Assembly: GCA_946620035.1 (NCBI GenBank)
Contig: CAMOMX010000017.1
Span: forward strand, 1-30,918
DNA length: 30,918 nt
Source: CAG-791 sp003447895
GTDB lineage: Bacteria > Bacillota > Clostridia > Lachnospirales > Lachnospiraceae
Direction of reading: 5' to 3'
Shown here: positions 1 through 8,285 of the stretch, in pieces
Numbering within the stretch: the stretch's first letter is position 1
Layout: every line of letters starts with the position of its first letter
The notes under the pieces: model-generated
Database searches by the model: none
Told to the model about the DNA's origin: nothing
The model's input: only the letters and a program-made list of their open reading frames with translations
Translations under genes and position numbers: made by a program

Positions 1-90
1 ATGAGCCACATCTCCACCGGCGGCGGCGCTTCCCTTGAGTTCCTTGAGGGCAAGGTCCTTCCCGGCGTAGCGGCAGCTGACGACAAATAA
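1..90 (+). CDS. pgk: Phosphoglycerate kinase, C-terminal fragment
   Basis: This open frame is cut by the left edge of the window. It ends MSHISTGGGASLEFLEGKVL followed by a short PGVAAADDK tail. The STGGGASLE-(F/L)LEGK-LPG block is the conserved C-terminus of phosphoglycerate kinase, which makes ATP from 1,3-bisphosphoglycerate in glycolysis. The GGG loop contributes to nucleotide phosphate binding in this family. The ATG at position 1 is an internal methionine and not the gene start. It lies directly upstream of tpiA, as in many gap-pgk-tpi operons. Only the last 29 residues are visible, so integrity of the rest cannot be judged. Confidence 0.9.
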   Translation: MSHISTGGGASLEFLEGKVLPGVAAADDK

Positions 91-108
91 ATCGTAATGA
101 TTCGGCGT

Positions 109-143
109 CCGCAGTCCCGGATGTGAAACATTGGGGACTGCGG
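109..143 (+). other. Stem-loop between pgk and tpiA
   Basis: A perfect 10-bp inverted repeat, CCGCAGTCCC (109-118) and GGGACTGCGG (134-143), encloses a 15-nt loop. No T-run follows, so it is not a typical intrinsic terminator. It lies between two glycolytic genes read in the same direction. An mRNA-processing or 3'-end stabilising hairpin within a pgk-tpiA transcript is the likeliest role; this is inference. Confidence 0.55.
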
Positions 144-197
144 TGTGCGGAATATATCTTACATTAGTGTAGTATCAAAGAAGGAGAAGAAGCTATT

Positions 198-947
198 ATG
201 GCAAGAAGAAAAATCGTAGCCGGCAACTGGAAAATGAACAAGACCCCCTCAGAGGCGAAGGCGCTCGTAGAGATGCTTGCTCCCCTGGTAAAGAGCGATG
301 ATGTGGATGTTGTATACTGCGTACCCGCAATCGACATCGTTCCTGTTGTCGAGGCGGTCAAGGGATCCAACGTTGCAGTCGGCGCAGAGAATATTTCTGA
401 CAAGGACAGCGGCGCTTACACAGGCGAGATCTCCGGCGCTATGCTCAAGGATGCCGGCGTTCAGTATGTAATCATCGGACACTCCGAGAGAAGAGACTAC
501 TACAAAGAGGACGATGCTTTCCTCAACAGAAAGGTTCTCAAGGCTTTCGAGTACGGCCTTACACCGATCCTTTGCTGCGGCGAGTCTCTCGAGCAGAGAG
601 AAGCAAACGTCACGATCGACTGGATCCGCCTTCAGCTTAAGAGCGATCTGATCGGCGTTACTGCTGAGCAGGCTGCTTCCATGGTCATCGCTTATGAGCC
701 TATCTGGGCAATCGGCACAGGAAAGGTCGCTACGACCGAGCAGGCACAGGAAGTCTGCCACGCGATCCGTGAGCTCATCGCTGAGATCTATGACACAGAT
801 ACAGCTGAGAAGATCCGCATCCAGTACGGCGGCTCCGTTAAGGGTTCCTCCGCTCCCGAGCTGTTCGCGCAGCCCGACATCGACGGCGGCCTGATCGGCG
901 GCGCTTCCCTGAAGGAAGACTTCGGAAAGATCGTCAATTACAAATAA
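198..947 (+). CDS. tpiA: Triose-phosphate isomerase
   Basis: The 249-residue protein interconverts dihydroxyacetone phosphate and glyceraldehyde 3-phosphate in the cytoplasm. Its length is standard for the family. The catalytic set is intact: the GNWKMNK motif with Asn10 and Lys12, electrophilic His95 in GHSERR, catalytic base Glu167 in YEPIWAIGTGK, and the phosphate-gripping GGSVK (211-215) and GGLIGGASL (230-238) segments. The ATG at 198 follows an AAGGAGAAGAAG ribosome binding site. It lies 107 nt after the pgk stop, is probably co-transcribed with it, and is followed by a strong terminator. No anomalies were seen. Confidence 0.97.
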   Translation: MARRKIVAGNWKMNKTPSEAKALVEMLAPLVKSDDVDVVYCVPAIDIVPVVEAVKGSNVAVGAENISDKDSGAYTGEISGAMLKDAGVQYVIIGHSERRDYYKEDDAFLNRKVLKAFEYGLTPILCCGESLEQREANVTIDWIRLQLKSDLIGVTAEQAASMVIAYEPIWAIGTGKVATTEQAQEVCHAIRELIAEIYDTDTAEKIRIQYGGSVKGSSAPELFAQPDIDGGLIGGASLKEDFGKIVNYK

Positions 948-1006
948 TTGACAGCGCGGTTCCTAAAGAGGGACCGAAGCGGACACGAATATCCGAATAA
1001 GTTAAT

Positions 1007-1050
1007 AAAAGGCTGCGGCCCCGAATGTGATCGGGACCGCAGCCTTTTTT
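1007..1050 (+). terminator. Intrinsic terminator after tpiA
   Basis: The left arm AAAAGGCTGCGG plus CCCGA pairs with TCGGG plus CCGCAGCCTTTT across a five-base TGTGA loop, with a single C-A mismatch. The 3' side runs straight into six Ts (1045-1050). It ends the pgk-tpiA transcript. Confidence 0.88.
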
Positions 1051-1304
1051 GGCATTTTCATGTGGCCGGCTGCCGCGTGTTTCTAAGGGAATCTGTATGG
1101 TTGAGCTTAGACACCGGCAATACCCGAAGGCACCCTCCCCAGGACCGGACACAACTGTATTGTATAATCGTGACGCGCAAACTGCAATAAGAATCGAGCC
1201 CTTGAAAATGAGAAGGGGTTAAGATATCATAAACTTTACGTTACAGATACAGGATACCGGATGCCGCATCGGACGCTGTGAGGCGATGAGGCGGAAAGGA
1301 CAGG
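1051..1304 (+). promoter_or_regulatory. Leader and possible promoter of the flavoprotein-cmk-ispH-rpsA operon
   Basis: The gap from 948 to 1304 holds no convincing gene: the short frames here have no ribosome binding site and no recognisable domain. After the tpiA terminator there is a perfect -10 hexamer TATAAT at 1163-1168. No good -35 box lies 16-18 bp upstream, so the promoter call is tentative. A transcript from here would carry a leader of about 130 nt. Confidence 0.35.
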
Positions 1305-2657
1305 ATGACAGATCATAGTAAAAAGAATAAGGCCGACGGGATCGTCGTCATCGGCGCCGGCGCCGCAGGGCTGATGGCTGCCTGCGCGGCTTCGGACAAC
1401 GGCGCGGCGGTCACTGTTTTGGAAAAGACAGAGAAGGCCGGCAAGAAGATCTATATCACCGGAAAAGGGCGGTGCAATCTGACAAACGCCTGCGATCTGC
1501 AGGAATTCTGGGGGCATGTCGTCACAAATCCCAAATTTCTCTACAGCGCGGTGTACGGCTTCGACCCGCAGCAGATGATGCAGTTTATGGAAGAGAACGG
1601 ATGCAGGGTCAAGGTCGAGCGAGGGGAGCGGGTTTTTCCGGTCTCAGACCACGCCTCGGATGTGACGAAGGCGCTCCTTTCACATCTTTCCGGAAAAAAT
1701 GTGAAGATCCGCTATCACTGCCCGGTAAGCCATATTATGACGGACGTCAGAGACGGAAGACAATATGTGACGGGCGTAAAGCTAAGATCCGGCGAAGAAG
1801 TGCCTGCCCGGGCCGTGATCCTTGCGACAGGCGGGAAATCCTATCCCTCGACGGGGTCAGAGGGGGACGGCTACAAAATGGCGTCCGAACTGGGGATCCG
1901 TGTGATCAGGCCCCGCCCTTCCCTGGTGTCTTTAAGGACGCGCGAAGCGTGGTGCGGCGAGCTTCAGGGTCTTTCTCTCAAGAATGTGGAACTGACAGTA
2001 GAGGAGATTCCGGGGAGCGAAAATCCCAAGGACCCGGCGGCGGGCAACAGCAGCGGCAAGCGGGCGGGAAAAAAGTCCGGCAGAAAGAAGAAACCGCTCT
2101 ATAAGGGATTCGGTGAAATGCTCTTTACCCATTTCGGCGTGAGCGGTCCGCTGGTTCTGACCGCTTCCTGCTATATGGATTTTGGCAGGTCCCCCGAGGG
2201 CTACCGGATGACACTCAATCTCAAACCGGCCCTCACGAAGGAGCAGCTCGTAAACCGTCTGAAGCGGGAGATCGAAGCGTCGCCCAAAAAGAAAACGGCG
2301 GGCTTTCTCAGGCCGCTTTTTCCGGCGAGACTTGCGGAGGTCATCGCGGAGCTCTCCGGGATCCGCGACAGAACGGCAGGCTCTTTAAATGAAAAAGAGA
2401 TTGGAAATCTCGCTTTTTTGATACAAAACGTTCCGATCGGCGCCAAAGGGACCGGCGGATTCGAGGAAGCGATCGTCACCGGCGGAGGTCTTGATGTGAA
2501 ACAGTTTGATCCTTCGACCATGCGCTCAAGAGAGGTGGACGGATTGTATGCCGCGGGCGAAGTGCTCGATGTGGACGCGCACACGGGAGGATTCAACCTT
2601 CAGATTGCCTGGTCGACAGGACGCCTCGCGGGAGAGTGCGCGGCGCGGGAAGAGTGA
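1305..2657 (+). CDS. HI0933/YhiN-family NAD(P)/FAD-dependent oxidoreductase
   Basis: This is a 450-residue flavoprotein of the HI0933-like (YhiN) family, which annotation pipelines often call BaiN/RdsA-type. The N-terminal FAD-binding fold is clear: GxGxxG as GAGAAG (17-22), the family signature GKGRCNLTN (53-61), and ATGGKSYPSTGSEGDGY (174-190). The conserved LFTHFGVSGP (273-282) and the C-terminal HTGGFNLQIAWSTG follow. Residues 236-263, between the conserved blocks, form a low-complexity insertion ending KRAGKKSGRKKK. The ATG is preceded by GGAAAGGACAGG. It is the first gene of a four-gene run with cmk, ispH and rpsA, an order I recall from Clostridia. The physiological substrate is unknown, and the BaiN label alone does not imply bile-acid metabolism here. 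Confidence 0.88.
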   Translation: MTDHSKKNKADGIVVIGAGAAGLMAACAASDNGAAVTVLEKTEKAGKKIYITGKGRCNLTNACDLQEFWGHVVTNPKFLYSAVYGFDPQQMMQFMEENGCRVKVERGERVFPVSDHASDVTKALLSHLSGKNVKIRYHCPVSHIMTDVRDGRQYVTGVKLRSGEEVPARAVILATGGKSYPSTGSEGDGYKMASELGIRVIRPRPSLVSLRTREAWCGELQGLSLKNVELTVEEIPGSENPKDPAAGNSSGKRAGKKSGRKKKPLYKGFGEMLFTHFGVSGPLVLTASCYMDFGRSPEGYRMTLNLKPALTKEQLVNRLKREIEASPKKKTAGFLRPLFPARLAEVIAELSGIRDRTAGSLNEKEIGNLAFLIQNVPIGAKGTGGFEEAIVTGGGLDVKQFDPSTMRSREVDGLYAAGEVLDVDAHTGGFNLQIAWSTGRLAGECAAREE

Positions 2658-2711
2658 TGACAGGAAACGGCCTGCCCTGCGGGCCCTGAACAGTATACGG
2701 AGGTTTTCTAT

Positions 2712-3374
2712 ATGATCAATATTGCAATTGACGGCCCTGCGGGCGCGGGGAAAAGCACGATCGCAAAGACGGTTGCGGCGAAGAAAAATTATATTTATGT
2801 CGATACGGGGGCAATGTACAGGGCTATGGCGCTCTTTATCCTCAGAAAGGGGATCAGCCCGGAGGACGCCGCATCCATCAGTGCTTCGTGCGGCGAGGCG
2901 GATATCTCGATCGAGTACAGGGACGGCGCGCAGGTCGTCCTTCTCGGAGGAGAAAATGTCAACGACCAGATCAGGACGCCGCAGGTGAGCGACATGGCTT
3001 CCCGCACCAGCGTCAATCAGGACGTCCGCCGCAAACTTGTGGAGCTTCAGCAGAAGCTTGCCCGCCGGCAGAACGTCGTCATGGACGGAAGAGACATCGG
3101 AACCGTCGTTCTTCCGGACGCGCAGGTCAAAATATACCTGACCGCCAATGTGGACGAGAGGGCGAAAAGGCGATTTGAAGAACTCATCCAAAAGGGGGAG
3201 AAAGCCGATCTGGATGAGATCAAAGCGCAGATCAGAGAGAGGGACGAGAGGGACATGAACCGCGAGATTTCACCGCTCAGAAAGGCGGATGACGCGGTTT
3301 TAGTGGATACATCGGACATGACGATCGATGAAGTGGCAGATCGGATCCTTTCGATCGTTGATGAGAAAATCTGA
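2712..3374 (+). CDS. cmk: Cytidylate kinase
   Basis: This 220-residue nucleoside monophosphate kinase phosphorylates CMP and dCMP using ATP. The P-loop is GPAGAGKS (8-15), followed by the substrate-binding YVDTGAMYRA segment and the Cmk hallmark DGRDIGTVVLPDA. The LID region carries several arginines (KRRFEEL and RERDERDMNREISPL). The length matches typical bacterial Cmk. The ATG has a good ribosome binding site, ACGGAGG, and the gene lies 54 nt after the flavoprotein stop and 12 nt before ispH, consistent with one operon. Confidence 0.96.
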   Translation: MINIAIDGPAGAGKSTIAKTVAAKKNYIYVDTGAMYRAMALFILRKGISPEDAASISASCGEADISIEYRDGAQVVLLGGENVNDQIRTPQVSDMASRTSVNQDVRRKLVELQQKLARRQNVVMDGRDIGTVVLPDAQVKIYLTANVDERAKRRFEELIQKGEKADLDEIKAQIRERDERDMNREISPLRKADDAVLVDTSDMTIDEVADRILSIVDEKI

Positions 3375-3386
3375 GGAGACCTGCAT

Positions 3387-4265
3387 ATGGCAAAGATCAT
3401 CACGGCAAAGAGCGCCGGCTTCTGCTTTGGCGTAAAGAGGGCCGTAGAGAAGGTATACGGAGAAGTGGAGAAGGGCGGACCTATTTATACTTACGGTCCC
3501 ATCATCCACAACGAAGAACTGGTGGCGGATCTTGAGCGAAAGGGCGTGCATGTGATCATGTCCGATGAGGAGCTTTCCGGCATCAGAAGCGGAACGATCA
3601 TCACGAGGTCCCATGGAATATCCAGGGCTAAGGAGGAGAAGCTTCGCGCGACAGGGGCGAACTGTGTGGACGCCACCTGCCCCTTTGTAAAGAGGATTCA
3701 CAGGATCGTGGAGGAGAAGAGCGCCGAGGGATATGAGATCCTGATCATCGGAAATCCTGTCCACCCGGAAGTGGAAGGGATCATGGGCTGGTCAAGCGTT
3801 CCGGTCACCGTGATCGGGAATATGGATGAGGCCAGGGCGTTTTCAGAGCCTTCGGACGGACCCGGACAGGTCCCGAACGGGGAACGGAAAATCTGCGTGG
3901 TCTCCCAGACCACCTTCAATGTAAACAAATTTGAAGAAATTATTGCATATTTGAAGGAAAAAGGATACAATCTAGAATGTGTGAATACTATCTGCAGTGC
4001 TACACATGAGAGACAGGCGGAAGCCCGGGAAATTGCCTCCAAAGCAGATGTCATGATCGTCATCGGCGGAAAGAGCAGCTCCAATTCTGCCAAGCTCTAT
4101 GAGATCTGCAGAAAGGAGTGTGCAAACACGTATTTCATACAAACGTGGCGTGACCTTAATCTTTCTCCTGCCGGAACTGAACAGATCATAGGAATCACCG
4201 CAGGGGCTTCGACCCCAAAGAATATCATAGAGGAGGTTCAAAACTATGTCAGAACAGACTTTTGA
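3387..4265 (+). CDS. ispH: 4-hydroxy-3-methylbut-2-enyl diphosphate reductase
   Basis: This 292-residue iron-sulfur enzyme catalyses the last step of the MEP isoprenoid pathway, converting HMBPP to IPP and DMAPP. The three cluster-ligand cysteines are present: Cys13 in AGFCFGVKRAV, Cys98 in DATCPFV and Cys203 in NTICSATHERQ. The NPVHPEVEG (123-131), GGKSSSNS and GITAGASTP motifs that build the substrate pocket are also present. The start follows GAGGAGACCTGCAT. The last 20 nt overlap the start of the S1 gene, and the S1 ribosome binding site lies inside ispH, which suggests translational coupling. In some Clostridia the two proteins are fused; here they remain separate overlapping frames. Confidence 0.97.
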   Translation: MAKIITAKSAGFCFGVKRAVEKVYGEVEKGGPIYTYGPIIHNEELVADLERKGVHVIMSDEELSGIRSGTIITRSHGISRAKEEKLRATGANCVDATCPFVKRIHRIVEEKSAEGYEILIIGNPVHPEVEGIMGWSSVPVTVIGNMDEARAFSEPSDGPGQVPNGERKICVVSQTTFNVNKFEEIIAYLKEKGYNLECVNTICSATHERQAEAREIASKADVMIVIGGKSSSNSAKLYEICRKECANTYFIQTWRDLNLSPAGTEQIIGITAGASTPKNIIEEVQNYVRTDF

Positions 4266-5406
4266 ACAAATGCTTGAAGAGTTACCGAACAAGCCAATTC
4301 ATACGGGGGAGGTAGTTGAAGGTTCAGTCATCGACGTTAAGCCGAGTGAAGCCATTCTTAACATTGGCTGGAAATCGGACGGCGTTCTTACTCGCAGCGA
4401 GTACACGAATGATAATACTGTAGACCTCACAGAGGTTCTGCATATTGGTGACAAGCTTGAAGTCAAGGTCATCAAGACCAATGACGGCGACGGCCAGGTC
4501 GTTCTCTCCTACAAGAGACTGGCTGCTGACCGCGGCAACAAGCGCATCGAGGAAGCTTACAACAACAAGGAAGTCCTTACAGCTAAGGTAACACAGGTCC
4601 TGTCCGGCGGACTCAGTGTTGTAGTCGATGAAGTGAGAGTATTCATCCCTGCAAGCCTTGTATCGGATACTTATGAGAAGGATCTGAACAAGTACAACGG
4701 TCAGGAAATCGAGTTCATGATCACAGAGTACAATCCCAGCAGGCGCAGATACATCGGAAACCGCAAGGTCCTTCTGGTTGCGAAGCGCAAAGAGATGCAG
4801 GAGAAACTCTTTGCTACGATCAAGCCCGGCGATGTCGTGGAAGGCACAGTCAAGAACATTACTGACTTCGGCGCATTCGTAGATCTGGGCGGCGCAGACG
4901 GTCTTCTTCATATCTCTGAGATGAGCTGGGGCCGTGTAGAGAATCCCAAGAAGGTCTTCAAGGTAGGCCAGCAGCTCCGTGTCCTCATCAAGGACATCCA
5001 GGGCAGCAAGATCGCTCTTTCCCTGAAGTTCCCCGAGGAGAACCCTTGGGCAGGCGCAGCTGAGAAATATGCAGTAGGCACAGTTGTCACAGGTAACATT
5101 GCCAGAATGACCGACTTTGGCGCATTCGTGGAACTTGAACCCGGCATCGATGCACTCCTTCATGTCTCCCAGATCGCGAGAGAGCACGTTGAGAAACCTG
5201 CTGACGTCCTCAAGGTAGGCCAGGAGGTTACCGCGAAGATTGTTGACTTCAACGAAGACAGCAACAAGATCAGCCTCAGCGTCAAGCAGCTTCTGATCGA
5301 AGAAGAGAGAGCAAGACGTGCTGCAGAGCGCGCGAAAGAGGATTCCGACATCGTATCGGTTGATGTAGACGCCTACATCAAGGCTCACGAGGGCGACGAG
5401 GAATAA
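4246..5406 (+). CDS. rpsA: 30S ribosomal protein S1-like, four S1 domains
   Basis: The 386-residue protein carries four OB-fold S1 RNA-binding domains, at about residues 19-86, 104-170, 194-262 and 279-347. Domains 3 and 4 each contain the classic TDFGAFV motif followed by G-LLH-S. This is the short Bacillota form of S1, compared with six domains in Escherichia coli. It is expected to bind mRNA and may act on the ribosome or in RNA turnover. The C-terminus is Glu/Asp rich. The ATG at 4246 is set by a perfect AGGAGG at 4231-4236, nine bases upstream and within ispH. It is the last gene of the operon and is followed by a strong terminator. Confidence 0.94.
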   Translation: MSEQTFEQMLEELPNKPIHTGEVVEGSVIDVKPSEAILNIGWKSDGVLTRSEYTNDNTVDLTEVLHIGDKLEVKVIKTNDGDGQVVLSYKRLAADRGNKRIEEAYNNKEVLTAKVTQVLSGGLSVVVDEVRVFIPASLVSDTYEKDLNKYNGQEIEFMITEYNPSRRRYIGNRKVLLVAKRKEMQEKLFATIKPGDVVEGTVKNITDFGAFVDLGGADGLLHISEMSWGRVENPKKVFKVGQQLRVLIKDIQGSKIALSLKFPEENPWAGAAEKYAVGTVVTGNIARMTDFGAFVELEPGIDALLHVSQIAREHVEKPADVLKVGQEVTAKIVDFNEDSNKISLSVKQLLIEEERARRAAERAKEDSDIVSVDVDAYIKAHEGDEE

Positions 5407-5441
5407 TCGGCAGAGTCCTCCGGACACTGATCGGACTACAA

Positions 5442-5484
5442 CAATAAAAGAGTCAGGATCCATGAGATCCTGACTCTTTTTATT
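5442..5484. terminator. Bidirectional terminator between rpsA and the convergent exonuclease gene
   Basis: CAATAAAAGAGTCAGGATC (5442-5460) pairs with GATCCTGACTCTTTTTATTG (5465-5484) around a four-base CATG loop. A T-run follows on the + strand, and the A-run on the left arm gives a T-run on the - strand. It can therefore stop both rpsA and the oppositely oriented gene, whose stop codon lies inside the hairpin. Confidence 0.92.
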
Positions 5485-6601
5485 GTGCGGGGGAAGGCCC
5501 CCTGCTGTTTTTGATGTGGGTAAAGACGTAGGCTGCATAGTCGGAGAGGAAGGCCCTGTCCCTCTTGCAGTCGTCGGTAAATTCAAAGAACAGATCGCTG
5601 TCCCTGTATCCGCGCTTGAAAAAGGGCTTTTTGAAAAGATCCCACTGGGGAAGGAACGAGCCCTCCTTTCTGGTGTAGCAGGTCTCGGGCTTTGCCTGGA
5701 CCCGGCGGCTCTTTTCCACATAGCCGGCCAGATACTTGTGGACTGCCATGTCTTCGGCGGGGAGAAAATAGTAATCCTTGTAATTGGCATAGAAGTACTT
5801 CATGACTTCCGTATACAGGGGGATCTTGAGCGTCCCGTCATCGCCCTCTATTTTGACATAGCAGTGGTCGGCGGATGCGTACACGGGCGCGGGGAGCGGT
5901 CGCTTTAGTTTGAAGAAGATGAAGATCTCTTCCTTTCGGGAGCCGTCATAATCCGTGTAGTAGTTGGCCTGTACGCGGCGCACCCGAAACTGCGCGTCCT
6001 CGAGGTCTCTGTAGAGAAGAAGCGGGGTCAGGGCGAGGAGGCCCGTCACATCGGCCTCGTTGTGCCAAAGAAGCTTTTGAAGAAGCTCCGCCTCCGGGTC
6101 GGCCAGGTACTTTCGGTAAACCCTGATCAGGTCCCCGCCGCTTTCCTGTTCGTCTCTTCCGGTCCCGAGGAGCGCTTCCATGGTCTGCTGCCTGTAATCG
6201 GACAGCCCCAGAAGACGCCGGCAGGGAAGGATCACCTTGTAGAGGTCCAGCGATTCCATATCCTTTGTCGTGTCCGTGAGTCCGTGCGCTTCGAAGCGCT
6301 TTCTCAGAAAAGGAAGATCGAAGCGGTCGCCGTTGTAGTGGATCAGCGTCCTGTAGCCGGACGCGAACAGAAGAAATGAGGAGAGGATCTCCTTTTCGCC
6401 GCTGCCGGTATTGTCCATCCACTGGATCAGATTCCAGCCGTCCGGCTGGTGGTAAAGGCAGCCGATCAGATATACACAGTGATGGTCAGAGCTGAGTCCT
6501 GTTGTCTCGATATCGAGAAAGAGGAGATCGGACAGAGGGGAGACACTCTCTAAAAGTTCGTTCTGCGATTCGGAATCGATGGGTTTACTGATAATACGCA
6601 T
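5480..6601 (-). CDS. YprB-type ribonuclease H-like exonuclease domain protein
   Basis: This 373-residue protein has a DEDD-type exonuclease fold resembling Bacillus YprB (predicted RNase H-like domain). Acidic motifs in order: Asp30 and Glu32 in LFLDIETTGL, Asp92 and Asp95 in HYNGDRFDLPFL, and Asp184 in WHNEADVTGLLAL. The C-terminal third (about 210-373) shows no motif I recognise. The ATG at 6601 follows an AGAGGTCAGC ribosome binding site. It is a single-gene unit on the - strand, convergent with rpsA and divergent from thrC. A role in nucleic-acid processing is inferred from the fold; the substrate cannot be read from the sequence. Confidence 0.85.
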   Translation of the reverse strand: MRIISKPIDSESQNELLESVSPLSDLLFLDIETTGLSSDHHCVYLIGCLYHQPDGWNLIQWMDNTGSGEKEILSSFLLFASGYRTLIHYNGDRFDLPFLRKRFEAHGLTDTTKDMESLDLYKVILPCRRLLGLSDYRQQTMEALLGTGRDEQESGGDLIRVYRKYLADPEAELLQKLLWHNEADVTGLLALTPLLLYRDLEDAQFRVRRVQANYYTDYDGSRKEEIFIFFKLKRPLPAPVYASADHCYVKIEGDDGTLKIPLYTEVMKYFYANYKDYYFLPAEDMAVHKYLAGYVEKSRRVQAKPETCYTRKEGSFLPQWDLFKKPFFKRGYRDSDLFFEFTDDCKRDRAFLSDYAAYVFTHIKNSRGPSPAQ

Positions 6602-6678
6602 GCTGACCTCTTGTCAAAACAGTTACACGGGGATAAAGTTAGTAAATACAACACTATAGTATCATTTCGCTTTCTATT

Positions 6679-6707
6679 TTGCCATTACCAAACGTTTATG
6701 ATACACT
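6679..6707 (+). promoter_or_regulatory. Candidate promoter of thrC
   Basis: TTGCCA (6679-6684) and TACACT (6702-6707) are separated by 17 bp. Each hexamer matches the SigA consensus at four or five of six positions. A GC-rich hairpin, GCCCGC-TCC-GCGGGC (6731-6745), lies in the leader ahead of the thrC ribosome binding site. It has no T-run, and no T-box or leader peptide was recognised. Confidence 0.35.
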
Positions 6708-6774
6708 AACACCCATAGGTTTCGTTCGGAGCCCGCTCCGCGGGCCCTAATAAGAGTAAGAAAGGAAGCATCTC

Positions 6775-8259
6775 ATGGAAATCATGTACAAAAGCACACG
6801 CTCATCGGGCGCACCGGTCACAGCCTCCCAGGCGATCCTTCGCGGCTTTCCCGAAGACGGCGGGCTCTATGTTCCCACTTCGATCCCTAAGCTGGAGACC
6901 GGGCTGAGAGACCTCTCCGCCATGGACTACCGCGGAGTGGCCTATGAAGTCATGCGGCTTCTTCTTTCGGATTACACGGAGGAGGAACTGAAAAGGTGCA
7001 TTCAGAACGCGTATGACAGCAAATTTGACACGCCCGAGATCGCCCCTCTCCGCAAATCGGGGGACGCGTGGTATCTGGAGCTGTTCCACGGACCGACGAT
7101 TGCTTTTAAAGATATGGCGCTCTCTATTTTGCCCCACCTGATGACGACCGCGGCCGCGAAGAACGGGGCGGCAGGTGAGATCGTGATCCTGACAGCGACG
7201 AGCGGAGACACGGGAAAAGCGGCGCTGGAGGGCTTTGCCGGCGTGAAGGGGACCAGGATCATGGTCTTTTATCCCAAGAACGGCGTATCTCCGATCCAGG
7301 AGAGACAGATGGTGACGACGGTGGGCGAAAACACGCGGGTAATCGGCATAAACGGCAATTTCGATGACGCGCAGACAAGTGTCAAGAAACTCTTCACGGA
7401 CAAGGCTCTCGTGAAAGAGATGGCCGCCCACGGAATGCAGTTCTCCTCTGCCAATTCCATCAATATCGGCCGCCTGACGCCTCAGATCGTCTATTACGTC
7501 TACGCGTACACAAGGCTTCTTAAGGATGGCGTGATCGAAGAGGGAGACCCGGTGAATTTTGTCGTTCCTACCGGAAACTTCGGAAATATCCTCGCGGCGT
7601 ACTATGCGAAACGCATGGGACTTCCCGTGGGGAAACTGATCTGCGCGTCCAACTCCAACAAGGTCCTCTTTGACTTCTTTATGACGGGTGAGTACAACCG
7701 GAACAGGGAGTTTATCCTCACCAGCTCTCCCTCCATGGACATCCTGATCTCCAGTAACCTCGAGAGGCTGATCTACCACATCGGCGGGGAGGATCCGGCA
7801 AGGTGCGCTAAGTTTATGAAGGCGCTGTCGAAAAACGGAAGTTATACCATCACGGAGGAGATGAGGGAAGGACTTTCGGACTTCATAAGCGGCTATGCGG
7901 ATGAAGAAGAGACAGCAAGGGAGATCCGGACAGTCTACGAAAATGACGGATATGTGATCGACCCGCACACAGCTGTCGCGAGCAGCGTGTACAGAAGGTA
8001 TCTTCGCGAGACGGGCGACGCGACGCCCGCAGTGATCGACTCGACGGCCAGCCCCTTTAAATTCGAGGGCTCCGTCATGAAGGCCCTCGGAAAAGACACG
8101 TCCCTCCCGGATCTGGAGCTTGCGGACAGGCTCAGCGAGACGGCGGGCGTTCCGGTTCCCAAGGCAGTCAGCGACCTCCGGGATGCGCCTGTCCTTCACG
8201 ATATTGTCTGCGACAGGAAAGCGATGAAAAAGGAAGTTAAGAAATTTCTCGGCCTTTGA
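6775..8259 (+). CDS. thrC: Threonine synthase
   Basis: This 494-residue PLP enzyme converts O-phospho-L-homoserine to L-threonine. The PLP lysine is Lys112 in LFHGPTIAFKDMAL, a signature of the ThrC1 group. The TATSGDTGKAALEGF phosphate-binding loop and VPTGNFGNILAAYYAKRMG are conserved. The length fits the longer, fungal/E. coli-like type rather than the 350-residue Bacillus type. The ATG at 6775 follows AAAGGAAGC at good spacing; a second in-frame ATG three codons later is less well placed. It is probably co-transcribed with the M24 peptidase 26 nt downstream, although no functional link between them is obvious. Confidence 0.95.
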   Translation: MEIMYKSTRSSGAPVTASQAILRGFPEDGGLYVPTSIPKLETGLRDLSAMDYRGVAYEVMRLLLSDYTEEELKRCIQNAYDSKFDTPEIAPLRKSGDAWYLELFHGPTIAFKDMALSILPHLMTTAAAKNGAAGEIVILTATSGDTGKAALEGFAGVKGTRIMVFYPKNGVSPIQERQMVTTVGENTRVIGINGNFDDAQTSVKKLFTDKALVKEMAAHGMQFSSANSINIGRLTPQIVYYVYAYTRLLKDGVIEEGDPVNFVVPTGNFGNILAAYYAKRMGLPVGKLICASNSNKVLFDFFMTGEYNRNREFILTSSPSMDILISSNLERLIYHIGGEDPARCAKFMKALSKNGSYTITEEMREGLSDFISGYADEEETAREIRTVYENDGYVIDPHTAVASSVYRRYLRETGDATPAVIDSTASPFKFEGSVMKALGKDTSLPDLELADRLSETAGVPVPKAVSDLRDAPVLHDIVCDRKAMKKEVKKFLGL

Positions 8260-8285
8260 CAAAGGCAGGGAGTACGGAGAAAAAT

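Noticed and set aside
1305..2657. Bile-acid 7-dehydroxylation gene (baiN) as a functional call
   Set aside because: The family match is real, but no other bai gene is nearby and the gene sits in a housekeeping operon, so the specific bile-acid function is not supported.
4324..5790. 488-residue open frame on the - strand antisense to rpsA
   Set aside because: It is a shadow of the S1 coding sequence, runs through the strong bidirectional terminator, has no recognisable domain and no ribosome binding site.
5483..5908. 141-residue + strand frame opposite the exonuclease gene
   Set aside because: It starts inside the terminator hairpin and is antisense to the conserved YprB-type gene; no start signal of its own.
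6602..6774. T-box or attenuator leader for thrC
   Set aside because: At 173 nt the gap has only a small GC hairpin without a T-run, and no T-box sequence or threonine-rich leader peptide was found.
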